64,000 bases of DNA from Stemphylium vesicarium (Eukaryota > Ascomycota > Dothideomycetes > Pleosporales > Pleosporaceae). Of the stretch, positions 45,996 through 57,865 are shown piece by piece (position 1 is the stretch's first letter; the number at the start of each line of letters is the position of its first letter). The DNA is taken from the NCBI GenBank assembly GCA_004380135.1, contig QXCR01000107.1:1-64000 (forward strand). The letters are read 5' to 3'. Made by a program: the position numbers and the translations under genes. The notes beneath the pieces were generated by a model. It was not told the origin of the DNA and ran no database searches. It saw nothing but the letters and a program-made list of their open reading frames with translations.

Positions 45996-48188
45996 TCACT
46001 GCCCCCTTCTCCCCCCAATATCCCTCCCCATCTTCCTAAAAAGCGTCGTAAAGCTGCCTCTCGTCTCCCAAATCGGCAAAAGGCAACTAATCGCACTACT
46101 CGCAAACACCCAGATAAAACTGACAACGACCCAGCCCGTGAAGAAACCTTTGGAGAAGATGTAATGCGAGAAGAACATGGGCATGGGGAGAAGGAAATCA
46201 AGGATAAAAGTGAGCAGGAAAGCGGATACGCAGGCGACTTTGAAGGCGCGGCGGAGTGTCTTGGGATCATCTTGTTCTTCCAGCGTAGGCGCGAGATGCG
46301 GTGGTAGGTCTGCCGCTTGTGCTACGGCAGCAGGCTGAGTTTGAGCGTCCATTGCGACCTTCTTCTCGCCCGAGTCGCAGAGTTCGGGTGTAGGTGGTGG
46401 ATGTGTGTCGTCGTCGCCTACACCATCCGTAACAACAGCATTGATAGCGCGGGTGATTTCCCAGTCGAAATCGTCAGGCTTGATGAGCGTGATTGTGGTT
46501 GTTACGATGAGGCCTGTCATGATGGCCGCCAGGTTACCAGCCAGAGTCGGGTACGACATTCCTGTTGTTTCGACGGTGATTTCGCCGTAGTAGGATTTGG
46601 CGGTTGCGAGCCAGGCGGTTAGACCCGCGGCGAGGCCAGAGAGACAGCCGGATATGGCGCCGAGTTTGGTCTGCTTGCGCCAGGTTATGGCGAAGGCGGC
46701 GGGGAAGACGGCGCCGCCTATCAGGAGACCCATTACACTAGGGTTCTTTTGTTAGTGCGTGGTAGGAGAAAGACGGGGGGGAATGGAAGCTTACAGGAAT
46801 AGCCAGCCGAGATCAATCGAGGCTGCGTTCCAGATGCAGGCGAATACCGACATGGTCAGACCGAAGACACATATCATCATGTGCGAGACAAACACCAGTT
46901 GTTTTGGCTCCGCTTTGGGAGAGATGTACGCTTTGTAGACGTCGAATGTCAGCAACGATGACACGGCGATGAGCTCAGCAGAAGCACAAGATGTGACGGC
47001 CATGAACAGCACTACCAATAGCGCCACAGCGCCTCCCTGTCCCATCAGAGTCTCTGCAGCAAACGCAGCCGCTAGCCCAGATGAGATTTGGCCCGAGGAT
47101 GGTACCTCTGGATACGTCGGGAAGCGTGGGTTATCAGTGAGCGCGACAGCAGCGAGGCCGAGGGTTGTCGAGAATCCAAATGGAATCGCGAACCAAGCGA
47201 TGCCGCCAAGCAGATAGGCGCGTACGGCAGTGGACGGCTTTGAAGCAATGGCCCTCTGCCAGTAAGCTTGATCAAGGAATACGGTACCGGAGCCAGAGCA
47301 GAGTTGGATGACACCGAAGATTAGTCCAAAGTTGGATTTGAGCGTGACGTATGACCCATCTTGGTTTCCGGCAACTGGACGCTGGGTTCCGGCATTCTTG
47401 AGGAGTTCGTACATTTGGCCCGGTGAGCCGATTAGTGGGCTGACTGCGTAGGCGTTGAACATGAAGTATAGGATGATAATCATCAGGATCAAAGTATGGC
47501 TGTAGTCGCAAATGAATGTCGCTCGAAGGCCTCCGAGGATTACATAGGCGCACACGCCTGTTTTTGTTAGTATTGATCTACGTTAGAACTTTTAGCCTTG
47601 ACATACCAACGGGAATGAGGAAGACCGCCGCATAGACCGGCATCCCTGTTAAACTGGTGACGACCGCACTTCCACCTAGCAAAAGTTGGCTGCCAACCAA
47701 AATGTTCGTTACAAAAGCGAACACCATGAACACCAAATGTGCCATTGTTCCATATCTCGCCTTGATGATCTCAAGGTATGTGTGACATCTAGGCGCGTTC
47801 TGCTTGACCTTGCAAGCCAAGATTGAAAACATGAGGATCTGGACAGTAGCTCCTGCAGCGTACCAGAATGGCCCGGCGACACCATACTGGTACGCTACCG
47901 TGGATGACTGGAGCAGTGTAGCAGCCCATGTCCACGCGGAGACAATACCCGAGGCGATGAGACCAGGCTTTACAGAACGAGACGCTGTATTGAACTCTTC
48001 AGATGATTGGGTTGAGTAACGTGTGTATTTGTTCTGGAGATAGGATATACCCATCATCAGGAAGGCGAAGAAGAAGCCGATTCCGATGACGACGCCTGAG
48101 TTTGTAAGTGACTATGTCTAACAAGGTTCCGGTCGAACATACCATAACCCGCGCCGACTGGAAGAGGTATTCTAGCTGCATCTGCCAT
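45996..48188 (-). CDS. DUR3: Urea active transporter Dur3 (sodium:solute symporter family)
   Basis: Four exons: 48188-48143, 48095-47607, 47557-46795, 46737-45996, with introns of 47, 49 and 56 nt all in phase; 679 residues. The first exon encodes only 15 residues and a split codon. The SSSF fold is evident: GYGVVIGIGFFFAFLMMGISY, the SVKPGLIASGIVSAWTWAATLLQSS sodium-site region, GGLRATFICDYSHT, and QAYWQRAIASKP. A C-terminal extension with two further helices ends the protein. Dur3 imports urea (and polyamines in yeast) with protons at the plasma membrane. Several HGATAR sites upstream fit control by an AreA/Gln3-type GATA factor. It is tail to tail with UreF. Confidence 0.95.
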
Positions 48189-49207
48189 GTTCAAGGCTGG
48201 ACAGATTCAAAGAGATCGTACAGATCATCAAAGGCCTCAACATGTAGGTCGACGAACTTAACATATACCATGGATCGCTTCCGACTCCAACTCCCGTCCA
48301 GGGCCCGTTGAGATACTGACGCTCATAGTTCCAGTCTGCCGCTCACGGAGTTTCCGCGGCGATTACAGTGCAGAATACTGGGTGTCCATTGGTGTAATGG
48401 CTAAAGTGTGTTGCAATGCGGCAGGCGTAGTGGCGATCTAACGGTAGAGCATGGGCTCGTTGTACGATAAGCCAGGGTCAGCGATCCCTCGCGTGTCCGT
48501 TGCCAGAACCACTTGCACGAGCTGATTGTATTTGACGTTGCGTGCACTCTGGATAATGTACACCTTTTCCCGACGATCGATAGAGCACGATAAGGATGAT
48601 GCTAGCAGTAGGAGTGTAGCGTGACAGAAGCTTGTTGCTAAGCGAATTGGGGTCATGTTCGGGGTAGGGACGCAGCTGCCAAAAGCGGCAGAAGACCATC
48701 GTCAAGCGCATGGTAAACCCCGGGCTCGGTTAGCAATCTACTACGCAAACGACGAATCAGTGGGGCTAGACTTAGAGATATCTAATAACTCCAATTGGAG
48801 TCACGATAAGTAGAATTGGAGATGGCGACAGTATCGTTGTCGCTACGTTTGCCGCCTCGTGACGAGAAAGCTATCGGCTCTGTAAGCTTTCCCATTGCAT
48901 AGGCAGTGGATCTTAAAGACCACTTTTCTCCTTCATGGTCGCACAATGGCAAGTCTCATCTCCAATACTTGGTAGGCAGGAAGCGTGCGCGATAGGACGT
49001 TGGCCATGGCTGGTGCGATTGAACTATGTCCTTTCCAAAGCTGTCGCACTTGATACCACGCCGATCAAATGACCTGTCTATCAAGACGCCTTCTAGAGTT
49101 ACTTCTCTTCCGGATTGCAAGCATAGCGGTAGGTGTTCGTTCCTATGCAGCCGTCTCCATGCCCGAACGCCACGCAATGCCGCTGTAAGATGTATCATAT
49201 CCTCTCC
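48189..49207. other. DUR3 upstream region and TRS33 3' flank
   Basis: No gene. Holds the GATA-site cluster and a stretch with tRNA-like D-arm words (about 48385-48500) that does not fold into a convincing tRNA. Confidence 0.5.
48465..48876 (-). promoter_or_regulatory. Cluster of five HGATAR (GATA-factor) sites upstream of DUR3
   Basis: CGATAA at 48465, 48588 and 48804, CGATAG at 48578, and CTATCG (CGATAG on the minus strand) at 48871. They lie 277-688 bases upstream of the DUR3 ATG. AreA-type nitrogen regulators bind HGATAR, often as closely spaced pairs such as 48578/48588. The number is above what I would expect for this length, but short motifs recur by chance. Confidence 0.45.
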
Positions 49208-50043
49208 TCAATTCTTCGCCCCCGCGGTTCGGATCTGGAAAGTAGCTCCAGGTAATGCCGCACTCTCTGCAGTGACCGTCGCCTGTATGCCCAAGCTCGC
49301 CAGACATCCTCTTATTAAGCCAGCAGGGAAGTACAGAAATGGCTGCACCCTAGCCTGGCTATTCGCATCTCGACCCAGAGCTACGTCTCCTGTTTGCGCT
49401 ACCAAAGCTGCCTGCATAGCTGCATCGTATTTCTTCGTGTCAAAGGACATGCGACCGAGGGGCTTGAATGTGTTGTCGGTGAGGACGTATATGCCGCGAT
49501 GGTTGGTTTTGAGATTGTCGATTTGTTTTCGGAATAGGAGCATCCAGAGATCTTTGCAGAGGAACTTTATGCAATCGAGAGGTGTTGTTGGGCGAGGCGC
49601 ATCGCGAGAGAATCTAGATGGTATGTCAGCGACGTGCTCAACGCCCACGATCCGTTGACGTAGCAGACTTACCTTTCGACAACTCCCAGCCCCACCCTGT
49701 ACCCCAGACTCTCCAGTCTGTGAAACACGGCTTCCCGTGACTCTTCTTCATCCACTGTTGCTGTGCCTCCTGCGCCGACAGGCCCACCATCCGTCCCTCT
49801 TGCTGTGCCTGCCGCTGTACTTGACGCGTCATTACTTGTGCCCGATAATCGCTTTGGCTTTGCGGCTGATGTCCCATGTATCCATTCCTCTTCCCGTGCA
49901 GCAAGATCAGCTGTTATGCGATAGGCCATGGGTACAAGTTCTATGAGGAGCAGATCGAGACATGATGTGTTCACTAACGAGAACGTGGGGTCCACGTAGG
50001 ATGTTGTGGCTTCGTTCGGCGCAGATGGATTGGCTTGCGCCAT
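49208..50043 (-). CDS. TRS33: TRAPP complex subunit Trs33/TRAPPC6
   Basis: Exons 50043-49673 and 49613-49208 (59-nt intron, phase 2), 258 residues. It has the Bet3-family fold signature of Trs33: SCLDLLLIELVPMAYRI at the start, VFHRLESLGYRVGLGVVERFSRD across the splice, then LDCIKFLCKDLWMLLFRKQIDNLKTNHRG. A low-complexity Ala/Gly/Thr insert lies between helices at about 55-100, common in filamentous fungi. TRAPP acts as a tether and Rab GEF (Ypt1) in ER-Golgi and Golgi traffic. Confidence 0.95.
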
Positions 50044-50640
50044 ATTAAGCGAGTAACGTATATGTTGAAGCTGATCGCGATATTGAGTGTGAGCTTGGGG
50101 AAGGTTACAATGTCCGGAGTGGTGCGCGCGCGCTCGTCTGCTAGGGGCGAGGGGCCTGCGACGTGAATTGGCGGAACTACGGGGGCGTGGAAGCCTAGGC
50201 TCGATCTTTTGTCGTGATTATTGGGGCTGAAGAGCTATGTGACCTTGTGCGTGGAATTAGGTACAGAACGCAATGCGGTCGGTCGGCGTTAGAGATCAGA
50301 TGTGGGTTGTCTTGAGCCGCGGTCGATCATTCTGCAAGGGTCCACGATGTCATGGCTCGGCACTGCTACGAACCTGCATCGTCACTACTGGTATCCGTTC
50401 CCAAACGACCAAATTCAAGCATCAAGTCTTCTATATGCAGTGGTGATTCGACAAGTGATTTCTTTGTAGTCTTTGCGTCATCACAAAAAAAATATAGTTT
50501 GGCAGGTCACGCAGGCTAGGTCATCGTGTATAGTCATGGATATATTCCTTTTCTGCTCGCTGTGGCAGGTTTTCATAGACATTCCAAGACATGTTCTCAT
50601 CCGGGGTCATATCTCATCATCCTTCATGGAGGTCTATAAT
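50044..50640. other. Intergenic: TRS33 promoter and MDH 3' flank
   Basis: No gene seen. Confidence 0.5.
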
Positions 50641-51966
50641 CTATCTGTACATAATCGCGTTAGCTTCGAGGTTGCGCAAGACTTTGATCTGGATGAACTT
50701 ACTTTGCGGGAGGGTTCGCGACGAACTCGACACCCTTGCTGATGTTGCCCTTCAAGCCCTCGTAGCAGGCCTGGAGAAGCTTCTTCTCGTGCTCGTTTGC
50801 GCTGCTGACAACATCGATGGCCTTTTCGGCACCGTTGGGCTGTCGTGAGAGTCAGTAAAAGGATATGATATCAAAAGACGCCTCGACTACTTACACCAAG
50901 CTCAATGGGAACGGAGAAGAATTCGGTACCGGTGGCCTTTGCGATCGCGTCACCGCCCTCAACACCTGGGAGGTAGACAAAGCTGGGCTCTACGATGCCC
51001 TTCTCGCCCTTGGCCGCCTTGATGACCTTTTCGGCAAAGCTGTGCATAGTTAGTATGTGTTTGGAAGCATGAAGACAAGTAAGGCCTACCGGTATCCAGC
51101 GTATGCCATGGAAAGAGTGGCGGAACCTGCGCCCTCCTTCGCCTTGACAACCTCGTCACCACCAAACTGAACACGGTTGACCAGGGCATCCATCTTGTCA
51201 GCGGGGATGTTAACGCTTGGCTTGGCCTGGCTGAACAGAGGGACAATGGTTTCACCGGAGTGGCCACCAATGACGGGGATGCTGAGCTTGCCAGGGTTCT
51301 TCTCGCCGGTAATTTCTGCGACGAAAGTCTCTGCACGGACAACATCTAGGGTGGTGACACCGAAGAGCTTCTTGGGGTCGAAAACACCCGCCTTCTTGAG
51401 GACCTCGGCGGCGATGGGGACAGTCGAGTTGACAGGGTTGGAGATGACAAGGACAAAGGCCTTGGGGCAGTACTTGGCGACACCCTCAATGAGGCCCTGT
51501 ACAATGCCAGCGTTGATCTTGAACAGGTCATCGCGAGTCATTCCAGGCTTGCCTACACACTTGTTAGTCTCGTCTTTGCAAGCTTTGAAGCGACAACAAC
51601 TTACGGGGAATACCAGCGGGGATGACAACGATGTCGGCACCAGTGAGGGCGCCCTTCATACCGTCATCCTTGGGCAAGTAGCCTGTTACGGTCTAACTAA
51701 CTTCAGTATGTATATGCACACGTGGGGCTAAACCTCATACTGCTGGGGTTGAGATGTGCGACAGGTCGGCGGCGACACCGGGTGTGTTGACGACATCGTA
51801 GAGAGCGAGCTCGTCGACTTGCTGGCAGGACTTGAGAAGTAGAGAGAGGGGCTATATCATGTTAGCAAATAACCGCCTCCACGCATATATAGAAGCCCTT
51901 GCGGTACTCTCGAGATCATACCTGTCCAATGCCTCCGGAAGCTCCAGCTACTACGGCCTTGACCAT
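50641..51966 (-). CDS. Malate dehydrogenase (NAD), cytosolic type
   Basis: Seven-exon model: 51966-51922, 51851-51741, 51692-51605, 51552-51090, 51039-50895, 50839-50703, 50644-50641; 330 residues. It begins MVKAVVAGASGGIGQ, directly at the NAD-binding loop with no mitochondrial presequence, so it is the cytosolic isoform. Other signatures are GIPRKPGMTRDDLF (substrate Arg loop), VISNPVNSTVPI, and the catalytic His in IGGHSGETI. It interconverts malate and oxaloacetate. The stop is unusual: unspliced, the frame ends AAG TAA at 50699, but that TAA sits inside a perfect GTAAGT donor. With a branch point and TACAG acceptor downstream, splicing ends the frame AAA TAG at 50641. Both forms end ...NPPAK. 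No peroxisomal tripeptide is visible. Confidence 0.93.
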
Positions 51967-52792
51967 CTTGACGTGATTTGATGAAGAGGGGAAGATTTGT
52001 CTAAGTAGGTTTGTCTGAGAAGATGCAATTGAAGAGTCGGTGAGAGAAGAGGAAAGCAGAGTGGTGGCTTCAAGTAGGTAAGAGCTGCACCACGCGCCTG
52101 TTCTGTTGGTCCCGGGAAGGTGGGGTGAAGCACGGGCCAGTAGCGGGGTACGGGACGAGTCTGGGACGCGCCTCAGCTAGAGACAGTAGTGCTAATGCTC
52201 CCCAGGAACCCAGCATGGTCTGACTAACTTCGTTACAGCCTTAGTTTCGTTGGGAAAAGCCAAGTGTGCGGGTGTCCGCGCATATCAGTGATATCACGGT
52301 AGAAGTGCTCGATGTACGAAGCTGCTCTCAAGTGTATACATTCATGCCTCTGCGGCTCCCAGTCTGCCGTGACGCACATGACGTGCCTCGGTGCGACGAG
52401 GCTTCGGAATCAGACGGACGCCCACTAGAAAATGCAGGTACAAAGACTTCGACCTGCGCATCATCGTACTGGTCAACCAAGACAGACCTCGGTGATGTTC
52501 AGCCTTGTTCAGTCGCCGGAACGGACCGGGGCATGGTTGCTAACGACATCTCCCGAGTTAGTGGCACACATATGCTGTTACGGGACGTGCATCACATGTT
52601 CACAAGCCAAATGCCTTTCAATTATGTGATACCGTCTTGTGACGCCCTCATGATACCAAGCCATTCCGCGGCCGTGTGCCCCAACACCGTACCTAAACGC
52701 CGTATCCAAGTTCAATTTAACAGCAGCGCTGAGACTATTATACCAGCTTTCAGACTAGGCTCTCGTTGCATGACAAGGTTCCCGGCCGATGA
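51967..52792. other. Intergenic: MDH promoter and HAP5 3' flank
   Basis: An open frame on the plus strand (52266-52796) has no domain and poor coding character; I do not call it. Otherwise empty. Confidence 0.5.
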
Positions 52793-53946
52793 TTAGTTAT
52801 CAGCATCTACTCGCTCGCCTTGAGCATCGTCGTCGGGGTCAGCCTCTCCATAGCGGCCGAAGCCTTGCGGATCGCCAGCATTAGGATCCGGTCCACGCTG
52901 GCCAACAGCATACATCTGAGCTTGTTGGCCCATGGCGCCGTATGGACCATAGGCATTGGGATCGAACATTTGCTGCTGTGCATATACACTAGGATCGTTT
53001 TGCACGGGCCCTGGGTACATGGGAGGCTGTCGGTAGTCCTCCTGCTGGGCAAGATGCTGGTTCATGCCGTAGTCGGGAGGAGCCATGGGATGCTGGGCGT
53101 GTACGGGCTGGGGCATGCCACCGGGGGGAACGACAGCTGCCGACGACTGCACAGCCGCGTTTTGGCCCGCGCTCCTCTTGTGTGGATGCGCCTCTTCGCG
53201 AGGCACGATATCGATAAGGAAGTCGAACATGTCCGACTTGGACAGTGCTGAGGCGATGTCGGAGCGCTGTAGCGTGCGACGCTTGTTCTCCTCGGCGTGA
53301 ATCCAGGCACGCATTGTGAGTTCGGTGATGAAGATATCACATCCCTTGGCGAACAGGATCGGCGCTTCGGCAGAGATCATCTTGACCTCTGGGTCAGCCT
53401 TCATGACCTTTTTGATGCGCGCGAGCGGCAGCTGGTGCAGCTTGTAGTCATGTTCGTCCGTCTCAAGCTTCGTCACCTGCTGCTGCCAGTAGGTGTTGAG
53501 AATATCGCGGTAGTTTCCCGTTAGTCCTTGGTTGACCTGCAAGCGTCAGCGATGGCCGCCTTGAGCATGGAGCTGGTGGGCGCCTACATTTTGCCAGGAG
53601 CCGGTGAAGAGCTGCGGATCGGGAGCTTGATTTTGTGCGGCAATCTGGACCAAATATCAGCGACTGGAAGCTGGGCATGGGCGCGGATGTGCGGAAGAAC
53701 ATACAGCTGCTGATGCGCCTGGGGGATCAAGTCAGCACAAGTGTCCATGGTGAATGCGACAGGACGAGCTGCGAGCTGTACCGCGTGCGCGCGCGACGCA
53801 GTTCGGCAGCGGGTAGACGTACCATAATGACCACCATTAGCGGAGTCGTAGAGAGGATTGCCCTGTTGGCCGTCGTATTTGCGGGGCGCAGCAGTGGCCT
53901 GGCGCATCTTCTGCTGGCCGTGGCCCTGGAGGTTCACTTGGTCCAT
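52793..53946 (-). CDS. HAP5: CCAAT-binding complex subunit Hap5/NF-YC
   Basis: Four exons: 53946-53823, a 14-nt microexon 53718-53705, 53644-53588, and 53536-52793; 312 residues. Only the microexon keeps the frame from the start (MDQVNLQGHGQQK) into IAAQNQAPDPQLFTGSWQN and on to VNQGLTGNYRDIL. The histone-fold domain follows at about 90-165 (HQLPLARIKKVMKADPEVKMISAEAPILFAKGCDIFITELTMRAWIHAEENKRRTLQRSDIASAL). It is the part that pairs with Hap3 and contacts DNA with Hap2. The C-terminal Pro/Gln/Tyr-rich tail is typical of filamentous fungi. The complex activates respiration and nitrogen genes and, with HapX, controls iron and heme genes. Confidence 0.93.
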
Positions 53947-55279
53947 GGCGTGGGCTGGGTTGCGCAAGTGTTACGCGGTAGGCAGGTGCGCGTCAGTCGG
54001 AGGCGTATCTGGATGGCAGACAATTGCTCGTGGACGGCGGGTTGGTGCAGAAAGATATGCGCAACACCCAATGACTGCTCAAGCTGTGGCTGTAGGCGCG
54101 TTGTGGAAGGAGAGCGCGGTCGTGATTGCGGCAAAGGTGCGGTCTGAGTGGCCGGGAGAAGGTGCAGAAAGATGGCGCGGGGAAGACGCGAGTACCTGTC
54201 TTTTGGGGCGAGAGGCGCTGCTGCGGGCGGCCTGTCATTGTGTATGAGCATCCATTTATTGCACAAACTTGTCGTGAGGTTGAACCAGAAATGCCACTGA
54301 CCTATGCTCCGGTTGGACGAATCAAGTTCCAGCCTGAGTATATAATTCGCGGAGTTGATGCTTGGTTGGTTGGTGGGCTTCTAACGAGTCAACGAACCAC
54401 AGCTAAGCAAGGGCCCCAACGTTACTCAGGTACGCGGAGAATATCTAGAGAAGGGCGGGGAGCTGCAGTATTTGACGAATGCAAGCTGGGTCTGTAGGTT
54501 CTGACGTAGTCAACTCGTTGCGGCATCGTCTCCTTCACAGCAGAAACCTCCACCATCGTCACGCCAGCCATGCTTATATGCCTCCTCTCCATGTCGCACC
54601 ACGCCTTGCTACGAGGCTTAGGGGAGTGACAGCACAGTAGCGGCGCCGTGTTTATGCCGCCGATATCACATTTCGTGCTTCCAAGGGGCGCAATACTCGA
54701 ACCCATCGTGACTATGGCCAAGCGGGACAGGCTACCGGGGCAACACACTTCACATCAAGGCACCACACTAGAAAGACGGGAAACATCCCACCCCAGCTGA
54801 AGTAGCATGCGGAATGCGAATACCATTGGCTGGGACCATGCCTTCCGATTGGCCTTTGGCCTAAGAGGCCATGCCAGCGATGAGTTGTTCACCTTCTATT
54901 CTCTCGAGCGCGCCATGACATGCACGCCCGCGTCATAGGCCAATATGCCAGGAGCTGACCGCACGAAAATGAAGCTGACCTAAAGGGCAACGGTTGGGAG
55001 CGACTTGACGTGGCCGATGCGGGTAACAGGGGCAGACTTTTCAATGTGGAAGAAGCTGGAGTGAAAATGGTGTATTCACCAGTCCAGCGGCAGCGACCTC
55101 ATGACAAGAGCACCCAAACTAGACTTATCCACTCTTCTTTGCGGACGCCCTCGCTGTCGTGGGTCCGCGACGCGACCGAACGGAACCAGGGAGCTTAGTT
55201 TTGCCGAAGTGGCTCGTGCGCCCTGGCTTCTCAAAAAGTTGCTCTCCAAATTTTCCATCTCTTCCCTGTCAACGCCAGC
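53947..55279. other. 1.3-kb divergent region between HAP5 and FCF2
   Basis: Promoters of both genes. An open minus-strand frame at 54748-54422 is low in coding character and unsupported. No gene called. Confidence 0.5.
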
Positions 55280-56175
55280 ATGGAGTTGCCAACGCACCAG
55301 CCGCTCGTCGAGGATACCGATGAGGAACTCTCGGATGAGCAAATTCGGGAGCTGCTCAACGAGGCTGCCGTGCGCATGCGCGCCAAAGCAGCGCAGCCTG
55401 CAGCTAAATCGGAAGCACCCTTCAAGTTGCCGAAACTGACGCCCGGCCATATTGCCGATACTTACGAGAAGACTGACGGCAACATTACGCGCCTAGATCA
55501 TTCAAAGCTTGTCGACAAGAACCAGAAGGCTTTGGCTAATGGCATCAAGAAGATTGAGGATCCGCTCCAAATCAAGAAACAAAAGCAAGAGGTACGTACC
55601 ATCCTAACCGCATTCCTACGCCTGTGATGATATCTATCCCAAATGTTTTGCTGAGCAGACTGGGGCGCCGTCTTGGTTGCCCTCCTGCGCTACTGAGGCA
55701 CCATTAGTTCATAGTTACACTGAGGCACTTGATTATTTTGCATTTAGCTTTCAAGTTGTCTGCTGCAACATGCTAACAGCTTTCTCAGGAGAAGAAGGCA
55801 ACCGCCGGGGCACAATGGTTCAACATGCCCAAGACCGACCTCACTCCGGAATTGCGCCGAGACCTACAACTCCTGAAGATGAGGAGCGTCCTTGATCCCA
55901 AGCGCCACTACAAGAAGGATAACTCCAAGAGCGATGTTCCCGCTTTCTCCCAGGTCGGCACGATTATCGAAGGCGCCACCGAATTCTACAGCAGCCGCTT
56001 AAAGAACAAGGAGCGCAAGCAGACTATGTTGGAGGAGGTCATCGCCCAAGAGCAAGACAGTGGTCGCTTCAACCGAAAATATCAGGATATCCAGACGACC
56101 AAATCGAGCGGCAAGAAAGCCCACTACAAGGCTCTCAAGGCCAAGCGAAACAAGGGCAAGGTCGTCAAGCCTTGA
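55280..56175 (+). CDS. FCF2: rRNA-processing protein Fcf2
   Basis: Exons 55280-55591 and 55789-56175; the 197-nt intron is the longest in the window. 232 residues. Fcf2 family features: an acidic N-terminus with EELSDEQIRELLNEA, a central linker, then the Fcf2 domain starting AGAQWFNMPKTDLTPELRRDLQLLKMRSVLDPKRHYKK and continuing through FSQVGTIIEGATEFYSSRL to a basic tail. Fcf2 is an essential nucleolar SSU-processome-associated factor needed for early pre-18S rRNA cleavages. The intron falls just before the conserved domain. Convergent with PNP. Confidence 0.95.
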
Positions 56176-56383
56176 ACGTGTGCCCCAAACTCTGCATGAT
56201 CATCACCATGGTACATCTTCCGACATGCAGTGGGATGTTACATGTCAATGCAGTTTGCTTTTTGCCCGTTTCGGGATCATAACGTTGGCTCTGCTTGCAT
56301 TCGCCTGATACGGCACTGCTAGCTTAGAACTTACCATCGACAAGGGGGGTCTGCCTGCCACTGGCTGGGCCTAGAGCCCGCCG

Positions 56384-57634
56384 CTATTGGCCTTCAAGGT
56401 CGGAAAGGACCTCCTTCACCAAAGCCTGCATGTCCTTGGCCGCTTCCCGTCCCGCCTCCAGTACTTCCTCGTGGTTTGCCTTGCCTTTGCTCAGATGTTC
56501 TGTCAATTCCGCCCTGTTCATGGTCTGGATTTCTGCGTCGTTTCCACGGGAACCTGCTTCAAGGACAGCAACGTTGGTGACCAGACTGAATGCAAGGACG
56601 CGCATTCCTGCGTGCCTGGCGACAATGATCTCTGGCACAGTCGACATACCGACAACGTCGGCTCCTAGCATGCTCAGCATCCGGCATTCAGAGCGGGTTT
56701 CGTAGCTTTAAAAAGTCAGCGTACGTTCAAAGCTCATAGTGGAATGACATACGTCGGTCCCGCAACAAATGCGTATACACCTTCGTGTAGCCGCCTCTTC
56801 TGCTGATCAAGACCTAGCTTGGCCCAGGCCTTGTGCACCCGTCTCCTCAGGTCGAGGTCGTATGCATCTGACAGTGGTGGAAAGCGCACACCGAATTCCT
56901 CGATGTTGGGGCCACGCAGAGGATGAATACCCACGAGCCCAGCCATGTTGAGGTGCTAGAAAACGTTAGGGTGAGTCTGCAGGGTCAAAGGATTTACGCA
57001 CGTCGTTCAGACACACGATGTCTCCCACGCGGTAAGTCTGGTTGAGACCACCGGCTGCGTTTGTGACTATATCTGTTGTCAGCCAAACAGTCTAGCACTG
57101 CACTTTGTTACTACGGTACCGATCATGGTTTCTACACCGAGCAGCTTGCACACGCGTGTAGCGAACGTGACTAGGTCCATCGTGTGTCCTTCATAGAAAC
57201 TATCAATGTCAATATAATGTCTGCTCGGAACACTTTGCATCCAATGATGTGGTGACTCACTGTGCTCTTCCGACAAGAAGCGCCACGGGAGTCTTTTGAG
57301 GCCCAATCTGACCAAACACAAACTTTCCAGCATGGCCCTGAACTGTTCATATCGTCAACACCCCGCATTTGCTGTTTTACGTATCACTAATGATACGATT
57401 CATGGCCATGTACTTACCCGTGCTCTTGGGAAAGTTTGGAATTGTGCCATAAGCCAGCTCAACCTTTGGCTCGGGTTCGATGGTGTCGGCAAGGCCACCC
57501 AGACCAGAGCCGCACACAATGGCTACCTTTGGGTTTTGAAGTGCCTCGGGCAGTTGGGAGCGCACGTACTTGGCCGTCTCGGTAGCGCGGGCATAGGCAT
57601 TTGGTGCAGCGACGGTATCTAGTGTAGACTCCAT
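56384..57634 (-). CDS. PNP1: Purine nucleoside phosphorylase (inosine-guanosine type)
   Basis: Six exons: 57634-57418, 57342-57261, 57199-57120, 57066-57002, 56955-56753, 56705-56384, with introns of 46-75 nt, all in phase; 322 residues. Trimeric-type PNP signatures: CGSGLGGLAD (phosphate loop), QGHAGKFVFG, GRAHFYEGH (active-site His), NAAGGLN, and GPTYETRSECRML (purine-site Glu region). It splits inosine and guanosine with phosphate into base and ribose-1-phosphate in purine salvage. A long pyrimidine/GA-rich leader lies upstream. Confidence 0.96.
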
Positions 57635-57865
57635 CTTGAAGATTTGAATGTGATGTGTGTGTGAGAGAGAGAGGGAAAGAGAACAAGTGCAGAACCACAA
57701 AAGAGAGATTGCCGTATCTAACAAACCAGTCGACCCCGTACGTGTGACTTTATCAGAGAATACGGCTAGGGTACAGAGAGGGAAGGCGGCGGCCAATTCC
57801 GATGCCGCCAAGACTGTTAAGCGGAAGCGTGACTAGCGCCATCGTCGGTCGGAGGAAGAAGTTCG

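Noticed and set aside
48384..48500. tRNA-like words (tccattggtgtaatgg, then cggtagagcatgggctc and an AGGG/CCCT hairpin)
   Set aside because: They resemble tRNA D-arms and a T-arm, but no seven-base acceptor stem or proper T-loop (GTTCRANNC) can be formed around either. A tRNAscan run would settle it.
52266..52796. 176-codon plus-strand open frame
   Set aside because: No domain, no ATG context, and no conserved pattern; it sits in the promoter of malate dehydrogenase and abuts the HAP5 stop.
54710..54770. A-box-like tatggccaagcggg on the plus strand
   Set aside because: No matching B box, anticodon arm or acceptor stem follows within tRNA length.
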